Part shown: in pieces, positions 31,316 to 39,927 of the stretch
Layout of the letters: each line of letters opens with the position of its first letter
How positions within the stretch are numbered: the stretch's first letter is position 1
Source of the DNA: Clostridiaceae bacterium
Lineage (GTDB): Bacteria > Bacillota > Clostridia > Clostridiales > Clostridiaceae
Assembly (NCBI GenBank): GCA_902363375.1
Contig: CABIZX010000005.1
Span: 1-64,000 of the forward strand
Direction of reading: 5' to 3'
Length of the DNA stretch: 64,000 bases
Notes under the pieces: generated by a model
What the model saw: only the letters and a program-made list of their open reading frames with translations
The model's database searches: none
Told to the model about the DNA's origin: nothing
Program-made: the position numbers and the translations under genes

Positions 31316-31343
31316 TTGGATTTTTTTAGAACTCTATTATAAT
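31316..31343 (+). promoter_or_regulatory. Probable dnaB promoter
   Basis: TTGGAT (31316-31321), 16 nt, TATAAT (31338-31343), about 100 bp before dnaB. Confidence 0.55.
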
Positions 31344-31443
31344 AAGGAGTAAGAACTTTTTATTAAAGTATGTAAAAAGTTATATTTGTTCCTTAAGAGT
31401 ACATATAGGAGTTTTCTTTTAATATATCGCAGGAGGGAATAAT

Positions 31444-32775
31444 ATGAATGACTCACTTAGAACAATGCCACAAAATATAGAAGCAGAACAGTCGGTAATA
31501 GGTTCCATGTTGATAGATAAAAACGCTATTGCACAGGCCACTGAGGTTCTTTCAGCTGAAGATTTCTATAAAGATGCTCATAAGACTATTTTTAAGGCTA
31601 TAAGAGATTTATATAATAAAGATATACCTGTAGATATGATAACTTTGGTAGATTATTTAAAATCTAATGATATGTTGGATCAATCAGGAGGGGTAACTTA
31701 TATTATGGAGATAAGTACGTCTGTACCATCTACAGCTAATCTATCTTCATATATAAAAATTGTTGAGGATAAATCAACACTGAGAAGGCTTATAAGAAGC
31801 TCCACAGAAATAATAGAAAATAGTTATAATAAACAAGATGATGTAGAATCAGTAATAGATTTAGCAGAGAAAAATATATTTAACATATCGGAAAAGAGAA
31901 GCACTAGTGACTTTGAATCTATGAGCGCCGTACTTGAAAGAGGTTTCTTAGAAATAGAGAAGATATTCAATAATAAGGGTCAAGTGAATGGAGTGGCCAG
32001 TGGGTTTAAAGATTTGGATGCTAAGACTTCAGGATTTCAGAGTGGAGATATGATACTTATAGCTGCAAGGCCATCTATGGGAAAAACCACATTCTGTCTT
32101 AATATAGCTCAGAATGCAGCAATAAGATATGGAAAGAAAGTAGCTATATTTTCATTAGAGATGAGTAAGGAACAGTTAGCATATAAGCTCCTTTGTGCAG
32201 AAGCTAATGTAGATATGGTAAAGCTTAGAAACGGGGATTTAGATGATAGGGATTGGGAAAATATAGCTAGGGCTTCAGGACCACTGGCATCTTCAGGGAT
32301 ATATATAGATGATACTGCAGGTATTTCTGTCATGGAGATGAGATCTAAATGTAGAAGACTTAAAATAGAACATGGTATAGATTTAATTATTATAGACTAC
32401 CTACAGTTAATGTCTGGAAGTAATTCTGATAATAGACAACAAGAGGTGTCAGAAATATCAAGAAGTATAAAAGCTTTAGCAAAAGAAATGAAGTGTCCAG
32501 TAATCGCACTATCGCAGTTATCTCGTGCACCAGAACAAAGGGCAGACCATCGTCCTATGTTATCAGATTTAAGAGAATCTGGATCTATTGAGCAAGATGC
32601 AGATATAGTTATGTTTTTATATAGAGAGTATTATTATAGTAAAGAAAAAGAAGATGAGAATATAGCTGAATGTATATTGGCTAAGCACAGAAATGGTGAA
32701 GTTGGAACTGTAAACTTAGCATGGATAGGTAAGTATAGTAAATTTGGTAATTTAGATTTAGTACATCAAGAATAG
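31444..32775 (+). CDS. dnaB: Replicative DNA helicase DnaB
   Basis: Hexameric fork helicase (called DnaC in B. subtilis), 443 residues. The N-terminal domain (PQNIEAEQSVIGSMLID) binds primase; the RecA-like domain has Walker A ARPSMGKTT (near 208), Walker B IIIDYLQLMSG and LSQLSRAPEQR. No intein is present. It starts after GCAGGAGGG. In Firmicutes it is loaded with DnaD and DnaI, whose likely genes lie 10 kb away at 41255-43229. Confidence 0.98.
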   Translation: MNDSLRTMPQNIEAEQSVIGSMLIDKNAIAQATEVLSAEDFYKDAHKTIFKAIRDLYNKDIPVDMITLVDYLKSNDMLDQSGGVTYIMEISTSVPSTANLSSYIKIVEDKSTLRRLIRSSTEIIENSYNKQDDVESVIDLAEKNIFNISEKRSTSDFESMSAVLERGFLEIEKIFNNKGQVNGVASGFKDLDAKTSGFQSGDMILIAARPSMGKTTFCLNIAQNAAIRYGKKVAIFSLEMSKEQLAYKLLCAEANVDMVKLRNGDLDDRDWENIARASGPLASSGIYIDDTAGISVMEMRSKCRRLKIEHGIDLIIIDYLQLMSGSNSDNRQQEVSEISRSIKALAKEMKCPVIALSQLSRAPEQRADHRPMLSDLRESGSIEQDADIVMFLYREYYYSKEKEDENIAECILAKHRNGEVGTVNLAWIGKYSKFGNLDLVHQE

Positions 32776-32910
32776 TTTTTAGATTATATTGAAACTTTAT
32801 ACAAAATAGGAATAAGAATAAATATATTAAGATTTATATTTATTGCATATACTAAAGCCTTATTACATAAAGATATATTAGTTTATACTTTGTGTGAGGT
32901 GATATTACTC

Positions 32911-33417
32911 ATGGTAAATAAAATAAAAAATAATAAATTAACCAATGATAAATTAACAAATATTAAGCTTAACAATAAAAAAGACACAGACCTTCAAAGC
33001 TACTCAGAATTAGATGATGTTACTATAACAAAAGAGTATGATGATAATGGTGTAAGTATAGATAATAATACGAATGTAAGAATTACATCTAATAGTACTA
33101 GTCTAGAGGAAGAAGCTATAGAAGGTAGACACAAAGAAGTCTTAAAAAGAAAAGAAACAAGAGATAATTTAGATTCTAAAGATGAGGATTACAGTGAAAA
33201 AAGTTGGGGAGCAACTTTGGCATTCTGTATACTTTTAGGATTTATAGGCTTTCATAGATTTTATGTTGGGAAGGCGGGTACTGCAATATTAATGCTACTT
33301 ACACTAGGTGGTTTTGGAATATGGATTGTAGTAGATTTAGTATCAATAATAATAAACTCATTTACAGATGAGGAAGGTAAAGTTGTTAAGAGAAGAGATG
33401 TTATAGAGGTAAATTAA
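32911..33417 (+). CDS. TM2-domain membrane protein
   Basis: About 168 residues. The C-terminal half is a TM2 domain, two membrane helices with the turn GFIGFHRFYVGKAG and GGFGIWIVVDL. The N-terminal 95 residues are polar and low in complexity, with near-repeats NKLTNDKLTNIKLNNK, followed by an acidic region. The ATG at 32911 follows GAGGTGAT; an upstream TTG (32890) is less likely. Function unknown. Confidence 0.8.
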   Translation: MVNKIKNNKLTNDKLTNIKLNNKKDTDLQSYSELDDVTITKEYDDNGVSIDNNTNVRITSNSTSLEEEAIEGRHKEVLKRKETRDNLDSKDEDYSEKSWGATLAFCILLGFIGFHRFYVGKAGTAILMLLTLGGFGIWIVVDLVSIIINSFTDEEGKVVKRRDVIEVN

Positions 33418-33524
33418 AAGATGTGGTAAAACATATCTTTTTTTAGGTGTTATTGAATAATTTATATATATTTGATAATATTCATCTTATATAGTACATT
33501 AAGTAAAATTTAAGGAGAACAGTT

Positions 33525-34481
33525 ATGGAAAATAAAAAAATTGGTGAGTTTAATAAAGGAGATAGGATTGAAAATTTTTTCTTAGTAAAAAATGTAGAGT
33601 GCAAAATAACTAACAATAGTACTACAAATAAATATTTAGATCTTATGTTAATAGATTCAACTGGTGAGATTAATGCAAAGTTATGGGAGTGTAATGAAAC
33701 CATAGAAGCTTCAATAAAAGATAATATGCTCGTAAAAGTAAGGGCTGTGGTCAATGAATATAGAGGAAAGTTACAGTTGAAAATAGAAAAAATAAGACCA
33801 TCAACAGAAGAAGATAATATTAATATAGATGAATTTATACTGGTTGCTCCTTATAAGATTGAAGATATGTTTGAAACTCTATTGGATTATATAGAAAAGA
33901 TAGAGAATAAAGATATAAAAAGCATTACTGAAAATATTATAAGTAAATTAAGCTATAAATTAATGCATTATCCAGCTGCTAAATCAAATCATCATGCAAT
34001 TAAAGGTGGACTTTTATATCACATAACAACTATGCTAAAAGCTGCAGAAAAATTATTAGATATATATGATTATTTAAATAGAGATTTATTATATTCAGGA
34101 ATAATTCTTCATGATATAGCTAAGATTATGGAAATGGAATCTAGTGAATTAGGAATTGTATCTAAATATAGTGTAGAGGGACAGTTATTAGGACATATAA
34201 TACAAGGTATTAGTTTAATTGAAAATGTGGCTATAGAGGTTAATGCTGATAAGGAAATAGTTATGTTATTGCAACATATGATATTAACACATCACTATGA
34301 ACCAGAATATGGAAGCCCTAAAAAGCCTATGATACCTGAGGCAGAAATGCTACATCATTTAGATGTATTAGATGCTAGAATGTATGATATGCGTAAAGCT
34401 ACTAAAGATTTAAATCCAGGGGAATTCTCTGAGAAGATATATAGCTTAGATGGAATAAATATATATAAGTCATTTATATAA
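33525..34481 (+). CDS. yhaM: 3'-5' exoribonuclease YhaM
   Basis: 318 residues: an N-terminal OB-fold (YLDLMLIDSTGEINAKLWE) and a C-terminal HD domain (SNHHAIKGGLLYHI, ILHDIAKI, LTHHYEPEYGSPKKP). This architecture is that of YhaM/Cbf1, an Mn-dependent 3'-5' exonuclease acting on RNA and DNA ends in Firmicutes. It starts after AAGGAGAAC and has its own terminator. Confidence 0.92.
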   Translation: MENKKIGEFNKGDRIENFFLVKNVECKITNNSTTNKYLDLMLIDSTGEINAKLWECNETIEASIKDNMLVKVRAVVNEYRGKLQLKIEKIRPSTEEDNINIDEFILVAPYKIEDMFETLLDYIEKIENKDIKSITENIISKLSYKLMHYPAAKSNHHAIKGGLLYHITTMLKAAEKLLDIYDYLNRDLLYSGIILHDIAKIMEMESSELGIVSKYSVEGQLLGHIIQGISLIENVAIEVNADKEIVMLLQHMILTHHYEPEYGSPKKPMIPEAEMLHHLDVLDARMYDMRKATKDLNPGEFSEKIYSLDGINIYKSFI

Positions 34482-34500
34482 ATACGAATGATATAAATAT

Positions 34501-34540
34501 AAAAGTGTAATATATTCTATGGGATATATTACACTTTTAT
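34501..34540 (+). terminator. Terminator after yhaM
   Basis: AAAAGTGTAATATAT (34501-34515) pairs perfectly with ATATATTACACTTTT (34524-34538), 8-nt loop. Confidence 0.85.
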
Positions 34541-34658
34541 ATTTTCTACTTATATATATTATATTTTCTATTTATTACAGATAAATAAACCATATGCTTT
34601 AGAAAAGAATAAAGGCAATAAGTATTGGGGAAAATAAGCTAGGATGAAATTATAATTA

Positions 34659-34692
34659 CGAATATTTTTTTTAGAGTTCAAAAAATAATTCG
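34659..34692. repeat. Inverted repeat upstream of the FAD-protein promoter
   Basis: CGAATATTTTTTT and AAAAAATAATTCG form an imperfect inverted repeat about 10 bp upstream of the -35 at 34702; a possible operator or UP-type element. Confidence 0.35.
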
Positions 34693-34701
34693 CATTATTG
34701 T

Positions 34702-34730
34702 TGAAAATACCACTTCTCTTTGTTAATATA
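34702..34730 (+). promoter_or_regulatory. Promoter of the FAD protein gene
   Basis: TTGAAA (34702-34707), 17 nt, TAATAT (34725-34730), 18 bp before the start codon. Confidence 0.65.
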
Positions 34731-34747
34731 TTTATGGGGTGATCAAC

Positions 34748-36136
34748 ATGTATAAAAATTATGATATTATAATCGTTGGTGCAGGAGCTAGTGGCGTTTT
34801 TGCTGCTTATGAATTAACTTCATTAGGCTCAAAAGCTAAAGTACTAATGATAGAGAAGGGTAATGAACTAGAGAAAAGAAAATGTCCTATAGATGGAATA
34901 AAGGTAAAGTCTTGTGTCCATTGTAAATCTTGTGACATTATGAACGGTTATGGTGGTGCTGGAAGTCTTTCAGATGGTAAGTATAATATAACTAATAACT
35001 TTGGTGGAGACTTATATAAATATATAGGTAGGCAAGAAGCACTAGACCTTATGTATTATGTAGATAAAGTATTATGTGATCACGGTGGAAGTGATGCAAA
35101 GCTTTATTCAACTGCAGATAGTACATTAAAGACTGAAGCACTTAAACATGATTTACATCTCTTAGATGCTAAGGTTAGACATCTTGGTACTGATAGAAAT
35201 GTGAAAATACTAGGTAATATATATAATAAAATAAAAGATAGTATAGAAATGAAGTTTAATACAGAAGTTATTGATATAGAAAAACAAGGTGAAGAATTTA
35301 TAGTAAAAACTAATGATGAAGAATTTAGATGTAAAGATATAATAGTTGCGACAGGGAGATCTGGTTCTAAATGGATATCTAATGTATGCACCAAACTAGG
35401 AATAGAGAGCAGAAGTAATAGGGTTGATATAGGGGTCAGAGTAGAATTGCCTGCTGCTGTATTTGAGCATATAACAGAGAAGGTATATGAAAGTAAAATT
35501 GTATATAGAACGAAGAAATATGGAGATTTAGTTAGAACATTTTGCATGAATCCACATGGTGAAGTAGTTAGTGAAAATACTAATGGAATAGTTACAGTAA
35601 ATGGACATAGTTATTCTAACCCAGAACTTCATACAGAAAATACAAACTTTGCATTGTTAGTTACTAATAATTTTACAGAGCCATTTAAAAATAGTAATGA
35701 ATATGGTGAATCTATAGCAAAGCTTAGCAATATGTTAGGTGGAGGAGTATTGGTTCAAAGATTTGGTGATTTAGTACAAGGAAGAAGAACTAATGACCAT
35801 AGAATGGGAAAAAGTTTTACAATTCCAACATTAAAAGCTACACCTGGAGATTTAAGTTTAGTCATACCTAAACGTCAATTGGATGCTATAATAGAGATGA
35901 TATATGCGTTAGATAATATAGCACCTGGAACGGCTAATGAAGATACATTATTATATGGTGTAGAAGTTAAATTCTATAATTCTAATATAGAAGTAGACAA
36001 TAATTTAGAAACAAAAGTTAAAAATCTTTATGTATTAGGAGATGGTTCTGGGGTTACACATTCACTATCACAAGCATCCGCTAGTGGAGTTTATGTTGCT
36101 AGAATACTAAATGACAAATACGATAAGTTAGTTTAA
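34748..36136 (+). CDS. FAD-dependent dehydrogenase-like protein (COG2509 type)
   Basis: 462 residues. The N-terminus has a Rossmann FAD motif (DIIIVGAGASGVFAAYEL) and, at about 45-62, a cysteine-rich patch CPIDGIKVKSCVHCKSC leading to MNGYGGAGSLSDGKYN. The C-terminus has the FAD-closing YVLGDGSGVTHSLSQAS. It matches the uncharacterised FAD-dependent protein family found near purA in clostridia. The CxxCxxC patch could bind Fe-S or act as a redox cysteine set; inferred. ATG 34748 follows GGGGTGA. Confidence 0.8.
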   Translation: MYKNYDIIIVGAGASGVFAAYELTSLGSKAKVLMIEKGNELEKRKCPIDGIKVKSCVHCKSCDIMNGYGGAGSLSDGKYNITNNFGGDLYKYIGRQEALDLMYYVDKVLCDHGGSDAKLYSTADSTLKTEALKHDLHLLDAKVRHLGTDRNVKILGNIYNKIKDSIEMKFNTEVIDIEKQGEEFIVKTNDEEFRCKDIIVATGRSGSKWISNVCTKLGIESRSNRVDIGVRVELPAAVFEHITEKVYESKIVYRTKKYGDLVRTFCMNPHGEVVSENTNGIVTVNGHSYSNPELHTENTNFALLVTNNFTEPFKNSNEYGESIAKLSNMLGGGVLVQRFGDLVQGRRTNDHRMGKSFTIPTLKATPGDLSLVIPKRQLDAIIEMIYALDNIAPGTANEDTLLYGVEVKFYNSNIEVDNNLETKVKNLYVLGDGSGVTHSLSQASASGVYVARILNDKYDKLV

Positions 36137-36182
36137 TTTATAGTAAGGTTTACTAATATAGTAAAAGAAAGTGAGGAAAGGT

Positions 36183-37469
36183 ATGCCATCATTTGTAGTG
36201 TTAGGAGCTCAATGGGGAGACGAGGGTAAAGGTAAAATGACTGACTATCTTGCAGAAGATGCAGATGTAGTTGTTAGGTTCCAAGGAGGAAACAATGCAG
36301 GTCATACTGTAGTAGTAGGAGAGAAGGAATATAAGTTACATTTAATTCCATCAGGAATACTTTATGAAGATAAACTCAATGTAATAGGTAATGGAGTTGT
36401 TGTAGATCCAGAGGCTCTTTTTAAGGAAATAGATTATTTAAAAGGATTAGGAGAAAATATAACTCCTGAGAGATTAATTATAAGTGATAGGGCTCAAGTG
36501 ATAATGCCTTACCATAAGATATTAGATACCCTTAAAGAGGAAGCTAGAGGAAAAAATGATATTGGAACCACTAAAAAGGGTATAGGTCCATGTTATACTG
36601 ACAAGGTTGAAAGATGTGGAATAAGAATTTGTGATCTTATTAAACCAGAAGTTTTAAGATCTAAGCTAGAAGAATATTTACCAGGAAAGAACGATCAAAT
36701 AGTTAAGCTTTATGGTGGAGAAGCTCTAGATTTAGAAGAGATTTATACTACGTACAAGGCTTATGGTGAGAGAATAAAACCATATGTAGATGATGCTTCA
36801 GTTAGAGTATTTGATAGCATAAAAGCTGATAAAAACGTATTATTTGAGGGAGCACAAGGAACTCTTCTTGATATAGACTTTGGTTCATATCCATATGTAA
36901 CATCTTCTAATACAGTAGCAGGTGGTATATGTACAGGAGCGGGTATAGGACCAACTATGATAGATAGTGCTGTAGGTATTGTAAAAGGATATACAACTAG
37001 GGTTGGAAAAGGACCTTTTCCAACAGAGCAAGAGAATGAAGTTGGAGATTGGATAAGGGAAAAAGGATTTGAGTATGGGGTTACTACCGGAAGAAGTAGA
37101 AGATGTGGGTGGCTTGATCTTGTCATATTAAAAAGTGCTGCTAGAGTTTCTGGCTTAACTAGTTTTGGTGTGACTAAAATTGATACACTGGCAGGCCTTG
37201 ATAAAATAAAGGTTTGTGTAGGATATAAATTAGATGGAAGAGTAATAGATTACTTCCCAGCTAGCCTTGAAGATTTAGCAAAATGTGAGCCTGTTTATGA
37301 AGAATTTGATGGATGGGATGAAAGCATAAAAGATGTCAGGGAATACGAGGATCTTCCAGAAAACGCAAAAGTATATCTAAAGAGAATAGAAGAATTTACT
37401 GGTGTTAAGATATCTATAATATCAGTAGGACCAAAAAGAGATCAAACTATGAGAATAGCAGATCTATAA
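36183..37469 (+). CDS. purA: Adenylosuccinate synthetase
   Basis: Converts IMP and aspartate to adenylosuccinate with GTP, the first AMP-specific step. With ATG 36183 ([18 protein letters not shown]) it has 428 residues, the usual length; a GTG at 36171 overlaps the GAGGAAAGG ribosome site and is rejected. Motifs: [26 protein letters not shown] and the C-terminal SVGPKRDQT. It lies 46 bp after the FAD protein and is followed by a very long hairpin. Confidence 0.98.
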   Translation: MPSFVVLGAQWGDEGKGKMTDYLAEDADVVVRFQGGNNAGHTVVVGEKEYKLHLIPSGILYEDKLNVIGNGVVVDPEALFKEIDYLKGLGENITPERLIISDRAQVIMPYHKILDTLKEEARGKNDIGTTKKGIGPCYTDKVERCGIRICDLIKPEVLRSKLEEYLPGKNDQIVKLYGGEALDLEEIYTTYKAYGERIKPYVDDASVRVFDSIKADKNVLFEGAQGTLLDIDFGSYPYVTSSNTVAGGICTGAGIGPTMIDSAVGIVKGYTTRVGKGPFPTEQENEVGDWIREKGFEYGVTTGRSRRCGWLDLVILKSAARVSGLTSFGVTKIDTLAGLDKIKVCVGYKLDGRVIDYFPASLEDLAKCEPVYEEFDGWDESIKDVREYEDLPENAKVYLKRIEEFTGVKISIISVGPKRDQTMRIADL

Positions 37470-37501
37470 GTAGATTATTAAGTTTAACATAATATAAGTA
37501 T

Positions 37502-37566
37502 AAAGGGGCTTTCGCAAAATGAACTAATATAAATAAATATTAGTTCATTTTGCAAAAGCCTCTTTA
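37502..37566. terminator. 29-bp-stem bidirectional terminator after purA
   Basis: The arm at 37502-37530 (AAAGGGGCTTTCGCAAAATG and following bases) pairs with 37537-37565, with only two non-Watson-Crick positions and a 6-nt loop. Convergent genes (purA and the HI0933-type gene) flank it, and T-runs occur on both strands. Confidence 0.9.
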
Positions 37567-37641
37567 TTTTAGAATAATAACAGTTTAGGGTCGTATCTAA
37601 ATAACTTCTAAATTCATTTGAGAGTATAATTTAGATGATAT

Positions 37642-38886
37642 CTAGATATTTCCCTTTAGAGATGAATAAATGCCATTTATAGCTGCGCTAGAAGAGCTCC
37701 AGCACCATTGCAGATTAAAACCACCACAGTCACCATCAACGTCTAGTATTTCACCGCCAAAATACAAACCAGGGGTTAATCTAGATTCTAAAGTTATAGG
37801 GTTCACTTCTTGGGTGTTTACCCCTCCAACTGTAACCTGTGCATTCTCAAAGGAATTAGTATCAATAACTTCAAACTTCCAATCACATAAAAGCCTATAG
37901 AGTTTATATCTGTATTCATATTCTAACGAGTAGGTAGCTATGTGGATATCAGTAATTCCACATTCCTTTAAAATAATAGGAATAAGCTTTTTATTGATAA
38001 TTCCTATTAAATTATCAGAAATACTTCTATACGAGAATACAGCAAAGTGTGATTCAAAAAAATCTAGTACATGGTCATAATCTGAATTTAATAGATTTAC
38101 ATGTATATAAACTGAAGATTTATTTAAAATTCCTTTGGAAGCAATTCTACTAAGTTGTAGAATTGGGGGGCCTGATATACCATATTCAGTAAAGAGAATT
38201 TCGCCAAATTCTTTTCTTTTGACTTCACCATTTACTTCTATATTACATTGACTTTCAAATTTGACTCCAGATATAGCTTTAAGTCTATCGTAATTTAACT
38301 TTAATTGAACTATACCAGGAGTAGGATTTATTATACTATGACCAAGAGTTTTAGCAAGCTTGAAACCAGAACCATCAGAACCAGTTCTAGGATAACTTTT
38401 TCCACCAGTACATAGTAGAAGTTTTTTACAAGTATATTTATTAGAAGAAGTAATTATTTCAAATAATCCCTTTTTTGATTTTACAATATTTAAAACTTTA
38501 TCATTCACATAGGTAGGAATCTCTCTCTCAGATAAGTTCATTCTAAGGATATCAATTACAGAAGATGCTTGGAGAGATAATGGATAAATCTTTCCTGATT
38601 CTAAAGTGCATGTATATATTCCTATAGATTTAAAAAAGTTAAGGGTATATTCTAAATCATATGTATTAATAATATCATTAAAGAAATTATTATTGTCACT
38701 ATGAAATCTTGATAAGGCTAAATTTTCATTAGTTAAATTACAACGACCATTACCAGTAGTTAATAATTTTTTACCTACTCTATCACTACTATCTATTATA
38801 GCTACATCTATACCCAAATCTTTTGCTTTAATTGCAGATACTGTACCACAGGACCCAGCACCAACAATAATTAACTCATGATACAA
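37642..38886 (-). CDS. HI0933-family NAD(P)/FAD-dependent oxidoreductase
   Basis: 414 residues. The FAD motif is ELIIVGAGSCGTVSAIKA, followed by GKKLLTTGNGRCNLTN, the hallmark of the HI0933/YhiN (BaiN-like) family; the C-terminus has GGVNTQEVNP and GEILDVDGDCGGFNLQWCW. The family is a flavoprotein of mostly unknown substrate. The start codon is TTG after GAGGTGATT. It is convergent with purA. Confidence 0.88.
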   Translation of the reverse strand: MYHELIIVGAGSCGTVSAIKAKDLGIDVAIIDSSDRVGKKLLTTGNGRCNLTNENLALSRFHSDNNNFFNDIINTYDLEYTLNFFKSIGIYTCTLESGKIYPLSLQASSVIDILRMNLSEREIPTYVNDKVLNIVKSKKGLFEIITSSNKYTCKKLLLCTGGKSYPRTGSDGSGFKLAKTLGHSIINPTPGIVQLKLNYDRLKAISGVKFESQCNIEVNGEVKRKEFGEILFTEYGISGPPILQLSRIASKGILNKSSVYIHVNLLNSDYDHVLDFFESHFAVFSYRSISDNLIGIINKKLIPIILKECGITDIHIATYSLEYEYRYKLYRLLCDWKFEVIDTNSFENAQVTVGGVNTQEVNPITLESRLTPGLYFGGEILDVDGDCGGFNLQWCWSSSSAAINGIYSSLKGNI

Positions 38887-39080
38887 AATAAAATCACCTC
38901 AGGCTTTTAAATATTTTTTGACATACTAATTAATATATTAACTATAGTATATAGAAATTATACTATATATTGAAACTATATTATAAGTATATTATTAAAT
39001 TATAATACTGAGGATAAATAGTATATTTAGCATATAAAAATATGGGGAAAAAAATAAAAAAATTTATTTTTAAAATTTTG

Positions 39081-39109
39081 TTGACAAAGGTTTAAAAGTT
39101 TTGTATTAT
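39081..39109 (+). promoter_or_regulatory. Promoter of the first tRNA block
   Basis: TTGACA (39081-39086), 17 nt, TATTAT (39104-39109), about 50 bp before tRNA-Glu. The upstream 38935-39010 is AT-rich with short ACTATA repeats and no gene. Confidence 0.85.
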
Positions 39110-39160
39110 AATAAATGTCGGATGGCCCGGCAAACATAAAACAAAAGCTAAAACACATAT

Positions 39161-39235
39161 GGCTCCTTGGTCAAGCGGTCAAGACACCACCCTTTCACGG
39201 TGGTAACAGGGGTTCGATTCCCCTAGGAGTCACCA
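39161..39235 (+). tRNA. tRNA-Glu (TTC), copy 1
   Basis: 75 nt with encoded CCA. The acceptor GGCTCCT pairs with AGGAGTC; the anticodon loop is CTTTCAC (anticodon TTC); the T-loop is GGTTCGATTCC. Confidence 0.97.
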
Positions 39236-39240
39236 TACTA

Positions 39241-39316
39241 GGTCGCATAGCTCAGCTGGGAGAGCACCTGCCTTACAAGCAGGGGGTCACAGGTTCGATC
39301 CCTGTTGCGACCACCA
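39241..39316 (+). tRNA. tRNA-Val (TAC), copy 1
   Basis: 76 nt with encoded CCA. Acceptor GGTCGCA / TGCGACC; anticodon loop CTTACAA (TAC). Confidence 0.97.
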
Positions 39317-39329
39317 CATAATCTAATAT

Positions 39330-39406
39330 GGCCCAGTGGCTCAGTTGGTTAGAGTGCCGGCCTGTCACGCCGGAGGTCGAGGGTTCGAGTCCCTTCTGGG
39401 TCGCCA
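39330..39406 (+). tRNA. tRNA-Asp (GTC), copy 1
   Basis: 77 nt with encoded CCA. Acceptor GGCCCAG / CTGGGTC; anticodon loop CTGTCAC (GTC). Confidence 0.97.
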
Positions 39407-39426
39407 AAATACTTTTTAAAAAAGTA

Positions 39427-39455
39427 TTGACAACAGATTGTAAATCTGATAAAAT
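39427..39455 (+). promoter_or_regulatory. Promoter of the second tRNA block
   Basis: TTGACA (39427-39432), 17 nt, TAAAAT (39450-39455), 11 bp before tRNA-Glu copy 2. A weak hairpin (ATACTTTTTAAAAAAGTAT) directly precedes it. Confidence 0.8.
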
Positions 39456-39466
39456 GTAAAACATAT

Positions 39467-39541
39467 GGCTCCTTGGTCAAGCGGTCAAGACACCACCCTT
39501 TCACGGTGGTAACAGGGGTTCGATTCCCCTAGGAGTCACCA
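39467..39541 (+). tRNA. tRNA-Glu (TTC), copy 2
   Basis: 75 nt with CCA, same sequence as copy 1 at 39161. Confidence 0.97.
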
Positions 39542-39546
39542 TATTA

Positions 39547-39622
39547 GGTCGCATAGCTCAGCTGGGAGAGCACCTGCCTTACAAGCAGGGGGTCACAGGT
39601 TCGATCCCTGTTGCGACCACCA
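39547..39622 (+). tRNA. tRNA-Val (TAC), copy 2
   Basis: 76 nt with CCA, same sequence as copy 1 at 39241. Confidence 0.97.
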
Positions 39623-39635
39623 CATAATCTAATGT

Positions 39636-39712
39636 GGCCCAGTGGCTCAGTTGGTTAGAGTGCCGGCCTGTCACGCCGGAGGTCGAGGGTTCGAGTCCCT
39701 TCTGGGTCGCCA
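39636..39712 (+). tRNA. tRNA-Asp (GTC), copy 2
   Basis: 77 nt with CCA, same sequence as copy 1 at 39330. Confidence 0.97.
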
Positions 39713-39717
39713 CTTAT

Positions 39718-39792
39718 GCTGGCATGGCTCAACGGTAGAGCAGCTGATTTGTAATCAGCAGGTTGTAGGTTCGATTCCTATTGCCAGCTCCA
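39718..39792 (+). tRNA. tRNA-Thr (TGT)
   Basis: 75 nt with CCA. Acceptor GCTGGCA / TGCCAGC; anticodon loop TTTGTAA (TGT). Present once, 5 bp after the second tRNA-Asp, so not part of the duplicated unit. Confidence 0.96.
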
Positions 39793-39825
39793 AGGTTCTG
39801 AATTTATTCAGAACCTTTTTTATTT
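39792..39825 (+). terminator. tRNA operon terminator
   Basis: AAGGTTCTGAA (39792-39802), loop TTTA, TTCAGAACCTT (39807-39817), then a T-run. It begins at the last base of tRNA-Thr. Confidence 0.93.
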
Positions 39826-39927
39826 TTGTATTAAAAATAAATTATAATATTATATAAATATAACTTTACAAACGAATATATGTTCTATAAAATGAAAGTG
39901 AGATTTAATTTTTAGGATGTGATATTT

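Larger units (their letters stand above)
39161..39712 (+). repeat. Tandem duplication of tRNA Glu-Val-Asp
   Basis: The unit 39161-39406 recurs at 39467-39712. All three tRNAs appear identical between copies and even the spacers differ by only single bases (TACTA / TATTA; AATCTAATAT / AATCTAATGT). The spacer between units carries a second promoter. Confidence 0.92.

Noticed and set aside
38935..39010. Repeated ACTATA / TATAGT words
   Set aside because: Short AT-rich words with no consistent unit or spacing; no CRISPR-like repeat-spacer pattern.
39115..39857. Open frames of 60-71 codons across the tRNA genes
   Set aside because: They read through tRNA sequences in several frames; the tRNA folds explain the sequence fully.
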